A stretch of 64,000 nucleotides of DNA from Arsukibacterium tuosuense. GTDB lineage: Bacteria; Pseudomonadota; Gammaproteobacteria; Enterobacterales; Alteromonadaceae. A model generated the notes under the pieces. The model was not told where the DNA came from. It saw nothing but the letters and a program-made list of their open reading frames with translations, and searched no databases. Below, piece after piece: positions 34,886 to 43,788 of this stretch (positions are counted from its first letter, which is position 1; each line of letters starts with the position of its first letter). The position numbers were made by a program, and so were the translations under genes. The stretch is taken from positions 310,001 to 374,000 of the forward strand of contig NZ_OBEB01000003.1 in the NCBI RefSeq assembly GCF_900215315.1. Direction: 5' to 3'.

Positions 34886-34901
34886 CGGCACGATTAATGC
34901 A
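34886..34901 (+). promoter_or_regulatory. Sigma-54 promoter for the PEP-CTERM gene
   Basis: CGGCACGATTAATGCA matches the -24/-12 consensus TGGCAC-N5-TTGCW: GG (34887-34888) and GC (34899-34900) are exactly ten bases apart and CAC follows the GG. Transcription should start near 34912, about 40 bases before the ATG at 34951. PrsR, a sigma-54 activator encoded at 42361, is the likely partner. A spaced inverted pair ATTTATCT (34817-34824) and AGATAAAT (34866-34873) upstream could be an enhancer site, but the region is AT-rich. Confidence 0.82.
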
Positions 34902-34950
34902 ACCATAGTTGTAAGTTGCGAATTATCGTAGTAACTACAAGGAATGAAGT

Positions 34951-35727
34951 ATGAAGAAGTTAACCTCTCTATTAGGCGCATCAGTATTTGCATTATCTGC
35001 TTTTGCCGCTTCAGCTGCACCAGTCAATATCAATGGCGTAACCTGGGATCCCTCTAGCCCACTGAGTTTTGCTGCAGATACCGACTTTTTCACCCAGAGC
35101 ATTATCAATAACCCAGGTGATACACTGTCTGGTTGGGGTAAAATCGGTTCAGTGAATGCCAATAGCGGTTTTTGTTCTGGTTGTGAATTGACCTTTGAGT
35201 TTGGAGGTTTTAACGCCAGTAGTGTTTCACCAGGTGTAATAAGTAACACCAATCCTGACTCGTTATTTTCATCAACAGGTTGGGTAATTAACATAGACTT
35301 CCAGTTTGCTGGCGGTTTTGCTAATTTTTGGGTAGATAATACTCCTGACTTTGATACCAGTTTCGCATCTTCAACTAACGGTGATTTATGGCTGTCTATG
35401 ACGCCAAATACCGGATTTGGTCCAAGCTTAACTGCGAATGCCTGGATTGCCTATGATCCTGATACGGGTACAATTCTGTTTGACGAAATTATCAATGGTA
35501 CCGGTTTGGCATTCTTAGATGCTACGGGCGGTGCTGCTTTTGGTAATTTTGATCTGGACTCTCAATTATTCGGTGCTGATGCCCGGGTGACATCACGTTT
35601 TGGCGTACGTGCCACTCCAGAGAATTTAACTATGAACGCGGTAACTGTACCAGAACCCGCTTCACTGGCTATTCTGGGCTTAGGTTTACTTGGTATGGGT
35701 GCACTGTCACGTCGTCGTAAAGCGTAA
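34951..35727 (+). CDS. PEP-CTERM sorting domain protein
   Basis: A 258-residue secreted protein, the visible cargo of the exosortase system. It has a signal peptide (SLLGASVFALSAFAASAA, cleavage about residue 23), a Gly/Asn/Phe-rich beta-type body, and a C-terminal PEP-CTERM signal: VPEPASL (from residue 233), a hydrophobic stretch and the RRRKA basic tail. Exosortase A should cleave near the PEP motif and anchor or release the protein at the surface. Two cysteines in SGFCSGCELTF may pair. The body has no family I can name. AAGGA precedes the ATG, a sigma-54 promoter lies upstream and a terminator downstream, so it is monocistronic. Confidence 0.93.
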   Translation: MKKLTSLLGASVFALSAFAASAAPVNINGVTWDPSSPLSFAADTDFFTQSIINNPGDTLSGWGKIGSVNANSGFCSGCELTFEFGGFNASSVSPGVISNTNPDSLFSSTGWVINIDFQFAGGFANFWVDNTPDFDTSFASSTNGDLWLSMTPNTGFGPSLTANAWIAYDPDTGTILFDEIINGTGLAFLDATGGAAFGNFDLDSQLFGADARVTSRFGVRATPENLTMNAVTVPEPASLAILGLGLLGMGALSRRRKA

Positions 35728-35743
35728 ACAGTAGCGTCTGATA

Positions 35744-35768
35744 AAAACCTCCTTAACGGAGGTTTTTT
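35744..35768. terminator. Terminator between the PEP-CTERM gene and the convergent oxidoreductase
   Basis: AAAAACCTCC, short loop TTAA, then GGAGGTTTTTTT forms a stem with runs of A before and T after. It lies between convergent genes and should serve both strands. Confidence 0.85.
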
Positions 35769-35780
35769 TATGGCTGCGGA

Positions 35781-37466
35781 TCAGGCTTCGGGCAGTTGTA
35801 CTTTGGCTGATAACGGCCGGGGCTGATACCGGCCGGGGCTGATAATATTGTCAGGGTCTAACGCCTGTTTAATTTTACTGCTTATTTGCCAGAATGAGGT
35901 GCCGGGTTCAAGTAAGTTGGCTTGTTGCGCCAGGTTTAGCCGGTATGGCACCCAGCCTTGTGTTAACCCCGCACTGACTAACTCTTCCAGACAGGCATGT
36001 GCCTGCGTCACCGCGGCAGGATCGGCCAGGTTAAACACAATGGGAATAGTGCTGTCCACCATATCGTGCTTTAAACTGGTAAAAGTAATCATTGGCTCAA
36101 TGCCGTACTTTGGACAAACTGCCCGGACGTGACCGATAAAACGGCGCATGGCTTCACTTCTCATCGGTACCAGTGGCGCATACCAGAGCAAACCACAGCC
36201 ATCGGCCGCCGGATTAAGCGCCCGCTCTTTTGCAGGCTGGATGGCAGGGTTACGCCAATATGCCAGCGGCAAGGCGATCTGGTTGGGATAGCCCCGCATT
36301 ATTTCGATGCCCCCATCCAGCGAGCTTAACATTTTGCGTTGTTTACGCAGCAGGCCTGACGGCAGCAGCTGCATAACCTTTCTGCCGATATTAATTAACC
36401 AGCTGTCTGAAAATATCATTTTGCTGCACTGGCCTGCGGCAAAACGTTTGACTTCAGCTTTCGCCGCTTTAACAACAGATTTCTGACCATACAGGGTACC
36501 GGCAATAGTCCAGGCCGGAATATCATAATCTTCAGCCAGTGTGACGACCTGCTGGTCTGTCATAACCTGGTGCGCCGCAGGCCCGTTAGGGTTCGGCGCC
36601 ATCATTGCCGTTACCCGACGCTGGTCCATAATATTAACAGAGCCGACGACCCCTTCCAGTTTCTGCAAAATAGTAAATACCAGCTGCTGAGCCTGTTCGA
36701 ACTGATGCTCGCTGGCAAACTGCAGATAAAAGGCACTAAAGGCCTCAGGCTCTGCCTTTAATCTCAGGCTTATCTCAGTCACTACGGCCAGATTGCTTTG
36801 GGTCCATAGCCCATCCAGATAGGGCCCCAAGCCATATTTATAGGTTTTGTCGATGAAGTCATTACCACTTTTGTCCAGCTCTGCGACAGCAGAGCGAAAT
36901 GCAGTGCCATCGGCTAACAGCCCTCTGATGCTGTTAACAGCGGCAAAATGGTCGGTATACGGGGTAATGCCATACCCCCGCTCCAGGGCATTACCTAAAA
37001 TACTGCAACTGGGGCCGGCACCGGTTACCGGCACCATAAACTTCAGTTTTTTCTGGTTCAGGTAGTCCCGTAAATCCTGCTGGGTAACGCCGGGCTCTAC
37101 TGTGAATATGCCAAGGGTTTCGTCATCACAGCTAATATTATTTAACCTGGACAGGTCAAGAATAACGGCATTGGGCTCATTAGCCCGGGCAGAGGCATAG
37201 CCCCAATTACGGCCGGTGCTTATCGGATGAACAGAAAATGGTACCTTGGTAGTCTGGTGAGCAGAAGCCAGCTCCAGTACCGCAGCAATGTCCCGGATAG
37301 TACCGATACGCACCACTAACTTAGCCTGGGCCGTAGCACCTTCACAATTAAGTTGATACGGTGCCAACTCCGCTGCTGTTAATAATATCTGGCTGTTGGT
37401 ACTTAGTTTTTGTTTTAATAGATTGGCGATAGTGGCGGAATCGGGTTTCTCAGGTGCGGTAGTCAA
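35781..37466 (-). CDS. FAD-binding oxidoreductase (vanillyl-alcohol oxidase/p-cresol dehydrogenase type)
   Basis: A 561-residue flavoprotein of the PCMH/VAO superfamily. The FAD-binding part spans about residues 50-240: VRIGTIRDIAAVLELA, HPISTGRNWGYASA (pyrophosphate loop), FTVEPGVTQQDL and PVTGAGPSCSILGNALERGYG. The remainder is the cap and substrate domain (VAO_C-like). Such enzymes oxidise phenols, alcohols or similar small molecules; the substrate is unknown. The start is TTG 37466, overlapping the stop of the acyltransferase and preceded by GGGGG; no ATG fits upstream of the FAD domain. Pairing with the exosortase-associated acyltransferase suggests a joint small-molecule pathway. Confidence 0.82.
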   Translation of the reverse strand: MTTAPEKPDSATIANLLKQKLSTNSQILLTAAELAPYQLNCEGATAQAKLVVRIGTIRDIAAVLELASAHQTTKVPFSVHPISTGRNWGYASARANEPNAVILDLSRLNNISCDDETLGIFTVEPGVTQQDLRDYLNQKKLKFMVPVTGAGPSCSILGNALERGYGITPYTDHFAAVNSIRGLLADGTAFRSAVAELDKSGNDFIDKTYKYGLGPYLDGLWTQSNLAVVTEISLRLKAEPEAFSAFYLQFASEHQFEQAQQLVFTILQKLEGVVGSVNIMDQRRVTAMMAPNPNGPAAHQVMTDQQVVTLAEDYDIPAWTIAGTLYGQKSVVKAAKAEVKRFAAGQCSKMIFSDSWLINIGRKVMQLLPSGLLRKQRKMLSSLDGGIEIMRGYPNQIALPLAYWRNPAIQPAKERALNPAADGCGLLWYAPLVPMRSEAMRRFIGHVRAVCPKYGIEPMITFTSLKHDMVDSTIPIVFNLADPAAVTQAHACLEELVSAGLTQGWVPYRLNLAQQANLLEPGTSFWQISSKIKQALDPDNIISPGRYQPRPLSAKVQLPEA

Positions 37467-38329
37467 TAGCTTACCCCCAGTTTTCCGGCGAAGTTAATCC
37501 CAAAACGGTTATCGCCATCGCCTTTATCCTGCTCGAATAAGTCTTGCTCAATTGAATGAAGCAACCGGGTAAAGCCTGAAGAAATACTGGTTCTGAACAT
37601 ATCTGAATTAATATAGTATGCGGCCCGTTTGCCATGGTATTCAATAGGTTTGCCAAGCTGTTTGAAATTAATACCAATAAAGCTCAGGCTTCTGGCCAGC
37701 CTGGGTTCCATCATCACATAACCATGATAACGGTTCGAGTGAAACCCCATGGCAGCTGCTGACATATATAAACAAACAGCAATATACGGAAAACAACGTA
37801 ATTCGCTTTCAGAATATTCTTGTTCGTTAAACGCACCAGTTGCGGCACCTTTAAACTGATCTATTGCCCGCTTCCGAAAGTTTTCAGGAACAGCTAAGCG
37901 GGAAATCTCACAAATACTTTCCCGCGGAAAATTCCATGGCGCAAAGTCATTCTCTTCAATGGCATGCGCACAGAATTTTTCAATCGGTAACAGCTCATCA
38001 TCTTTGGCGGAAGTAATTAACCGAACCGTGCCAGCCAGAGCGTTAGAATTAAGATGTCTGATAAAACAGTGAATTGAGCGGTCGTCAAATTCGTCGAACT
38101 CTTCATAGCCGTCTTTTATATCTTCGAAGTGCAGTTCTTCGCAATATACCTGATGACGTAAACGATAAACCTCATGCCGCAGCAGTTCAGTATTAGCTAT
38201 TTGCGGCCGCAAATACTTAGAAAAATGCGCAGAAATGGTTTTGGCATCATTACTGGCAAGGCCAGCCATCGCTTTTTTAACCATACCACCAATTATGGGT
38301 TTATCTGCCAGAGATTTAAGCCTTCTCAT
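37463..38329 (-). CDS. PEP-CTERM/exosortase-associated acyltransferase (TIGR03694-like, FeeM/GNAT type)
   Basis: A 288-residue protein related to N-acyl amino acid synthases and acyl-homoserine-lactone synthase-like GNAT folds. The family start region is LLRHEVYRLRHQVYCEELHFE (about residues 49-69), with EFDEFDDRSIHCFIRH (about 75) and ICEISRLAVPENFRKR (about 140), the typical family core. These enzymes take an acyl group from acyl-ACP to an amine. Here the acceptor is unknown. AGGGG lies before the ATG. The gene ends inside the TTG start of the oxidoreductase, so the two are coupled. Confidence 0.87.
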   Translation of the reverse strand: MRRLKSLADKPIIGGMVKKAMAGLASNDAKTISAHFSKYLRPQIANTELLRHEVYRLRHQVYCEELHFEDIKDGYEEFDEFDDRSIHCFIRHLNSNALAGTVRLITSAKDDELLPIEKFCAHAIEENDFAPWNFPRESICEISRLAVPENFRKRAIDQFKGAATGAFNEQEYSESELRCFPYIAVCLYMSAAAMGFHSNRYHGYVMMEPRLARSLSFIGINFKQLGKPIEYHGKRAAYYINSDMFRTSISSGFTRLLHSIEQDLFEQDKGDGDNRFGINFAGKLGVSY

Positions 38330-38550
38330 AGACCCCTCTTCTACCTGTTTTCATATACCTGCCACTGCAATTTTGCTGAAATAAGCCACTGACATAAAAC
38401 ACCACAGATTAAAAAGATTGCACGATGTGTGGTACTCAATCCGGTATCAGTCAAGTGTAGATGATCCTTGCAGAATAACTGGCTAAAACACCAATATTAT
38501 TCCGTTGTCAGATTAGCACCTTTAGCAACAAATGGTTATTTAATAAACGT
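38330..38550. other. Intergenic region upstream of the acyltransferase gene
   Basis: About 220 AT-rich bases between two minus-strand genes. It should hold the promoter for the acyltransferase-oxidoreductase pair. I looked for a reverse-strand GG-N10-GC sigma-54 element and found none; no other feature stands out. Confidence 0.4.
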
Positions 38551-39426
38551 TTAAACAAATAATTCTGCTAATTTTACCGGTACAATTTCAGCAGCAGTCT
38601 GATATCCAACATCATATAACCACTGCTTTTGCGCCAGTGTCATATCAAAATTAACTGAAGATATCAGCCCGGTATTAACAACGATGGTGTTATGCCAGTA
38701 CTCAGCGTGGACATACTCCCGGGAAATTGCATTCATAAACGTCTGAATTAACATATAAATATAAGACAATACCGGAAAAAACCTGCTGGTTACCACTGGT
38801 TTGCTGTCGGCTTCACTTTTTAAGCGGAAACAGACCAGCGGTAAGCCCTGGCCAGACCAATCACGATGTAGCGCGTCTTCAGATAAAATAACACCGTCGG
38901 TCATAACATGATGCTTAAAACGTTTAAATGCGAAAAATAATGGGATTGACATCGAGAACCGGATAGCCTGAGACACTTTTAAATCTGGGGTTAACTGACG
39001 ATTAAAAATAACCGGGCCCCCGCCCTGAATATCCGTCGCCAGCACGTGTAAATCTATATCCAGATCTGCAAAACGTTTGCCCTGCAGTAAATGGTCCAGC
39101 CATAGTTCAAAGCTGTTGCCATCACTGAGGCCACCTAACCGTACTAACTTTGTCAGTGACATACCCCGGAACTGTCGAAAATCGGTGGTCATCGCCAGTT
39201 CATGCATCTGACTTAAACTCCAGCCTGCCGCATACAGGGCGGCCACGATACTACCGCCGGAAACGCCAACCAAATGACGGAAGCTCAGTCCCTGCTCCTG
39301 CAACGATTTTAAAATGCCGATATAACATGCTAAACGAGTGCCGCCACCTGATAATATTGGCACTATTTCCTTTGCCATCTGTGGCCTTATCAGCTTAATT
39401 AGAAGTTCTGCTTCAGTATGGGTCAT
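38551..39426 (-). CDS. Patatin-like phospholipase family protein
   Basis: A 291-residue patatin-domain lipid acyl hydrolase. The oxyanion glycine loop is LSGGGTRLACYIG (about residues 25-37), the nucleophile Ser is in GVSGGSIVAALYAAG (about 54-68), and the dyad Asp is in TDGVIL (about 180). All catalytic elements are present. It has no signal peptide, although a hydrophobic stretch near residue 230 could bind membrane. It should hydrolyse membrane phospholipid or an acylated small molecule, which fits its place next to the acyltransferase. It is divergent from the protease gene. Confidence 0.87.
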   Translation of the reverse strand: MTHTEAELLIKLIRPQMAKEIVPILSGGGTRLACYIGILKSLQEQGLSFRHLVGVSGGSIVAALYAAGWSLSQMHELAMTTDFRQFRGMSLTKLVRLGGLSDGNSFELWLDHLLQGKRFADLDIDLHVLATDIQGGGPVIFNRQLTPDLKVSQAIRFSMSIPLFFAFKRFKHHVMTDGVILSEDALHRDWSGQGLPLVCFRLKSEADSKPVVTSRFFPVLSYIYMLIQTFMNAISREYVHAEYWHNTIVVNTGLISSVNFDMTLAQKQWLYDVGYQTAAEIVPVKLAELFV

Positions 39427-39518
39427 TATCAGTAAGTTTCCAGCATCGACTAGAGCAATTTGTAAACAAATACGCTAGTATGACTATGTTCACTAAGGAA
39501 AGGGAAAGTACTACTGCT

Positions 39519-40271
39519 ATGGTTAAGCACAATTATTTTTTATGTATCTTCTTACTATTTTGTTTTCCAGCCCTGCCGACAGAACTTGTTGAAACTCTGC
39601 AAAAAATTAAACCTTCTGTCGTCGCTATAGGTATTTCTAACCCAACAGGCTCCCCCCGGATCAGGTTGATAGGCAGCGGTTTTGTGGTTAGCCCGGGAAA
39701 TCGTGTTGTCACGAATTATCATGTCATCGCTAACCCGCTGGATGAAAGCAAACTGGAACAATATGTGGTGTTGTCAGGCCACGGTATCGTATTTAAAGTA
39801 CACCCGATAAAACAACAAAAGCATGCACCCGCCTTTGATTTAGCGCTGCTGACCATAGCTGAACAGTTGCCGGCGTTAGCCGTTAGCCGTGAACCACTGA
39901 TTGCGGAAGGCTCACCTGTCGCCTTTACCGGCTTTCCTATTACGCAGGTGCTGGGGTTATACCCTGCTACCCATTCCGGAATTATTGCCGCCCAGACACC
40001 TATTGCTATTCCGGTAGATAATGCCCGCAATTTACAGGCTTCTGTGCTGCGGCAACTCGATAAGCCCTATCTGGTATATCAACTGGATGCCGTAGCGTAC
40101 CCCGGCAATAGCGGCAGTCCGCTCTACCGCCCCGACAACGGTGAAGTCATCGGTATTATTAACCAGGTTTATATTAAAACCAGCAGAGAAGCCGTACTCA
40201 GTGACCCAAGTGGCATCAGCTATGCCATTCCAAGCCAGCATTTGCTTGATTTAATGCAACAGACAGACTAA
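39519..40271 (+). CDS. Exported trypsin-like (S1C/HtrA-type) serine protease
   Basis: About 250 residues with a signal peptide (NYFLCIFLLFCFPALP) and a chymotrypsin-fold domain. The triad is visible: His in VTNYHVIAN (about residue 68), Asp in FDLALLTIAE (about 107) and Ser in AYPGNSGSPLYR (about 198). There is no PDZ domain, so it is shorter than DegP/DegS. I prefer the ATG at 39519, which starts the signal peptide; the frame opens at 39480 and the best ribosome site (AAGGAAAGGG) lies between them. The gene is 14 bases upstream of prsK, so periplasmic proteolysis may be linked to this signalling system. Confidence 0.8.
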   Translation: MVKHNYFLCIFLLFCFPALPTELVETLQKIKPSVVAIGISNPTGSPRIRLIGSGFVVSPGNRVVTNYHVIANPLDESKLEQYVVLSGHGIVFKVHPIKQQKHAPAFDLALLTIAEQLPALAVSREPLIAEGSPVAFTGFPITQVLGLYPATHSGIIAAQTPIAIPVDNARNLQASVLRQLDKPYLVYQLDAVAYPGNSGSPLYRPDNGEVIGIINQVYIKTSREAVLSDPSGISYAIPSQHLLDLMQQTD

Positions 40272-40285
40272 GCAGGCCAGCGCTT

Positions 40286-42364
40286 ATGGATATCTTATTA
40301 AGCTTTGGTTTAGATAAAATTGGCTTTATTCTGGCAGCCATTGCTTATCTTTTCTTCTTCGGCTTGCTGCTTACCACCAAAGTATCCAACCTGCCAAAAT
40401 ATCTGTTACTGGCCTTGTCTATTGCCAGTTTCTGCTGGGCGGTTTATTACAGCTGGTCAGCCGCCCTGCCATTCACCACACTTAGTTCACACCTGATTGA
40501 AAACAGTAAAAATGCCATGTTGTTGATGTTTTTGCTGGCAGCACTGAGTCCCGCCAATAACACTGTCGGCAAGTTCTTTCGACGGCATCATGTCTATGGC
40601 TTACTGATTGCTATCTGTAGCTGGACTTTTGTTTCATCCAGCGGTTTGCTAAGCGCCAGCAATATTTTTACCGGAAATCTTGCAATATGTATTTTACAAC
40701 TAGCGTTACTCGAAGCACTGTATCGCCGCTCAGGCGACGCTAAATGGCAATATAAACCCCTGGTAATGGCACTGACAATTACTACCCTGTACGACTTTGC
40801 TCTGCTGGCAGAGTCCGCCTTATTTGGCAGGATCGACGACCAAATCTGGTTTGCCCGCGGTTTCGTGTACGGCGCTATGGTACCGTTGATGATTATTGCC
40901 GTGCGGCGGATTCAGGCCTGGGGTATAAACGTCTATATCTCGCGGGATATCGTCCTGCAAAGCTCGCTGGTGCTTGGTGCTGGCGTGTATTTATGTTTAT
41001 TAGCCATTACCGGTTTTTATATCCGCTATTTTGGTGGTAACTGGTCAAATCTGATTCAGGCAACCTTTATACTGCTGGGTATCGCCACCCTGATCTTTTT
41101 AATGCTGTCAGGCACCCTGCGACGCAAGCTTAAAGTATTTATAGAAAAACATTTCTTTGCCAATAAGTTTGATTACCGTGAAAAATGGCTACTGCTTACC
41201 CGCTCATTGCAAAAAATTGATATTACCCAGCCAGAGGATCACTATAAAAGTTTGTTAGTTGCCTGGTTAAACAGTATTGGCTATAGCCGCGGCGCAATTA
41301 TCCGGTTTAAAGCCAGCTCAATTAAAACCCTGGCACTGCAACAACGGCCGCCGCTGAATAACGATGAACGCCAGATAATCAGTGCTTATCGGCAAAGTTT
41401 CGGCAGCCGCAACTGGCTGCTTGACCTGTCAGACAGTTCGGACTCCTTCGTCCGGCAAAACGTTGCGACAAAGCTGTTGGATATTCAGCTTATTATTCCG
41501 ATCCATACCAAAGGCGAGTTATGGGGGCTGTGTTTAATGAATGCCCCAAAAGTAAATAAACTCAGTTTAAACTGGGAATTAAGGGACTTTCTGACTATCG
41601 TTTCAGAACAAATATCCAGCCAGCTGCTGCTGATGCAGGCCAGCCAGAAGCTAAGTGAAAATGCCCAGTTTATCGCCTTTAGCAGAATGTCAGCCTTTGT
41701 TGTTCATGATCTGAAAAACGTTAAAGCGCAAATAGATCTTATTTTAAAAAATGCGGCCAAACACCGGCATAATCCTGAATTTATCGAAGACAGTTTCACT
41801 ACCCTGGCGGCAATGCAGCAACGGCTGCAAAACATGTTGAGCCAGCTGACCAACAAAAGACCCGACCAGCAAACCGACAGTCTTATTTCAGTCGGTCGTC
41901 TGGTACAAGATGTGATAGAAAACCGCTGTGCTGTGCGTAAACCCGTACCAGTGCTGCACATTGAGCAGGATTGCACCATTTTTATCGACAAAGATCGCTT
42001 CAGCAGTGTGCTGTTTCATCTTATCGACAATGCCCAACATGCCACAGAAGCCGATGGTGAGGTAACGGTTACCATCACAGAACATGCTAATCAGTTAAAA
42101 CTGACTATTGCAGATACCGGCTGTGGCATGAGCGACGAATTCATTCAGAATCGACTATTTAAAGCGTTTGATTCAACCAAAGGCAACGCCGGCATGGGCA
42201 TTGGCGCACACGATGCACTACATTTTGTTGAGCAACAAGGTGGCCAGCTTAGTGTTAAAAGCGTACCTGATCAGGGGTCTACTTTTACCCTGCTACTTCC
42301 GTTAAAATCTTCGTTTAGCCTGGCTGAGCCACAAGAAAAAAATAATACAAGGAATGTAATATGA
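40286..42364 (+). CDS. prsK: PrsK, XrtA/PEP-CTERM system sensor histidine kinase
   Basis: A 692-residue membrane kinase. The first about 280 residues form eight or so hydrophobic helices, followed by a GAF-like region (about 300-440) and the kinase core. The phosphorylated His is His474 in FVVHDLKNV. ATP-binding motifs follow: FHLIDNAQHATEADG (N box), IADTGCGMSD (G1) and GMGIGAHDA (G2). The HDLKN form and membrane layout match PrsK (TIGR02916). It should phosphorylate PrsR, whose gene overlaps by ATGA. The signal sensed is unknown. Confidence 0.93.
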   Translation: MDILLSFGLDKIGFILAAIAYLFFFGLLLTTKVSNLPKYLLLALSIASFCWAVYYSWSAALPFTTLSSHLIENSKNAMLLMFLLAALSPANNTVGKFFRRHHVYGLLIAICSWTFVSSSGLLSASNIFTGNLAICILQLALLEALYRRSGDAKWQYKPLVMALTITTLYDFALLAESALFGRIDDQIWFARGFVYGAMVPLMIIAVRRIQAWGINVYISRDIVLQSSLVLGAGVYLCLLAITGFYIRYFGGNWSNLIQATFILLGIATLIFLMLSGTLRRKLKVFIEKHFFANKFDYREKWLLLTRSLQKIDITQPEDHYKSLLVAWLNSIGYSRGAIIRFKASSIKTLALQQRPPLNNDERQIISAYRQSFGSRNWLLDLSDSSDSFVRQNVATKLLDIQLIIPIHTKGELWGLCLMNAPKVNKLSLNWELRDFLTIVSEQISSQLLLMQASQKLSENAQFIAFSRMSAFVVHDLKNVKAQIDLILKNAAKHRHNPEFIEDSFTTLAAMQQRLQNMLSQLTNKRPDQQTDSLISVGRLVQDVIENRCAVRKPVPVLHIEQDCTIFIDKDRFSSVLFHLIDNAQHATEADGEVTVTITEHANQLKLTIADTGCGMSDEFIQNRLFKAFDSTKGNAGMGIGAHDALHFVEQQGGQLSVKSVPDQGSTFTLLLPLKSSFSLAEPQEKNNTRNVI

Positions 42365-43719
42365 AAACTGTACTGGTCGTTGAAGACGACATGGGTATCC
42401 AAAAACAATTAAAATGGAGCCTGAGCGACTATGAACTGGTTTTTGCTGATGACAGAGCCAGTGCCATGACGCAGCTCCGACGTTACGAGCCGGCGGTCGT
42501 CACCCTGGATTTAGGCTTACCACCAGACCCTGCTAACGCCTCTGAGGGCCTGGCGTGTCTGGCAGAAATTCTCGCCGTTCAGCCTGATTGCAAAGTGATT
42601 GTGCTTACCGGCAACACTGACAACGAACATGCCCTGAAAGCAGTAGCCTTGGGTGCATACGACTATTACCAAAAGCCAATAGATGCTGATGTGCTGAATA
42701 TCATTATTCAGCGAGCCTTTAAGCTGACTGAGCTGGAACAGGAAAACCAGGCCCTGAAAGCCAGTAGCAGCGCCCAGCTGGATATTATTGGCAACAGCGA
42801 TGCCATGATTAAAGCCTGTCGTACGGTAGAAAAAATCGCACCTACAGAAATTACTACCCTGTTGCTTGGTGAAAGCGGCACCGGCAAAGAGGTGTTTGCC
42901 CGGGCGATCCATAAGCAAAGCCAACGTGCTAACAAGCCGTTTGTGGCGATTAACTGTGCTTCAATTCCGGAAAACCTGCTGGAAAGTGAGCTATTCGGTT
43001 ATGAAAAAGGCGCCTTTACCGGTGCCAATAAAACCACGCTGGGCAAAATTGAATGCGCTAATGGCGGTACCTTATTATTAGACGAAATTGGCGATATGCC
43101 GTTAAGCCTGCAGGCTAAAATGTTGCGCTTTTTGCAGGAGCGCGTGATAGAGCGCATTGGTGGCCGCCAGGAAATTGAAGCGGACGTCAGAGTAATTTGT
43201 GCTACCCACCGCAATCTGGCAGAAATGGTAGCAAGCCAGACGTTCCGGGAAGATCTGTACTACCGGATAAGTGAAATAACCCTGACAATCCCGCCACTGC
43301 GCGAACGTGGTCACGATATCATCATTATTGCCAAAGCGTTATTGCACAAGTTTAACAAGGAATATCACTCGCAAATTCATGGTTTTACCGACAACGCGAT
43401 ACAGGCCATGCTTGCTCACAGCTGGCCAGGTAATATCCGCGAATTGCAAAACAAACTGAAATCCGCTGTCATTTTAGCCGACAATAAACTGATCGATGCC
43501 CCAGACCTTGGCCTGAACAGCAATAATCACAATAAACTCGATACACTGCGAAAAGTCAGGGAGCAGGCTGAAACTCAGGCCATTCGCCATGCTTACGCCG
43601 TGGCAAATACTAATTTATCTAAAACCGCAGATTTGCTGGGTATTACCCGGCCAACCTTGTATGCATTAATAGATAAGTATCGCCTGCATGACTTACGGCA
43701 TACTGATCATGAACACTGA
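42361..43719 (+). CDS. prsR: PrsR, PEP-CTERM-box sigma-54-dependent response regulator
   Basis: A 452-residue NtrC-type activator. The receiver domain (residues 1-125) has the acidic pair EDD (8-10), phosphoacceptor Asp50 in VTLDLGLPP and Lys in YYQKPID. The AAA+ domain has Walker A GESGTGKEVFARA (about 173), the sigma-54 contact loop GAFTGA (about 218), Walker B GGTLLLDEIGD (about 235) and a WPGNIRELQN sensor. The C-terminus is a Fis-like helix-turn-helix (LSKTADLLGITRPTLYALI). It should activate sigma-54 promoters such as the one at 34886. Confidence 0.94.
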   Translation: MKTVLVVEDDMGIQKQLKWSLSDYELVFADDRASAMTQLRRYEPAVVTLDLGLPPDPANASEGLACLAEILAVQPDCKVIVLTGNTDNEHALKAVALGAYDYYQKPIDADVLNIIIQRAFKLTELEQENQALKASSSAQLDIIGNSDAMIKACRTVEKIAPTEITTLLLGESGTGKEVFARAIHKQSQRANKPFVAINCASIPENLLESELFGYEKGAFTGANKTTLGKIECANGGTLLLDEIGDMPLSLQAKMLRFLQERVIERIGGRQEIEADVRVICATHRNLAEMVASQTFREDLYYRISEITLTIPPLRERGHDIIIIAKALLHKFNKEYHSQIHGFTDNAIQAMLAHSWPGNIRELQNKLKSAVILADNKLIDAPDLGLNSNNHNKLDTLRKVREQAETQAIRHAYAVANTNLSKTADLLGITRPTLYALIDKYRLHDLRHTDHEH

Positions 43720-43788
43720 AGCCTGGAACGGCTTTAGTATCGCTAAAGCCCTATTCAGTCGCTTTTAGCCTGTAGAGTTAAAATAAAA

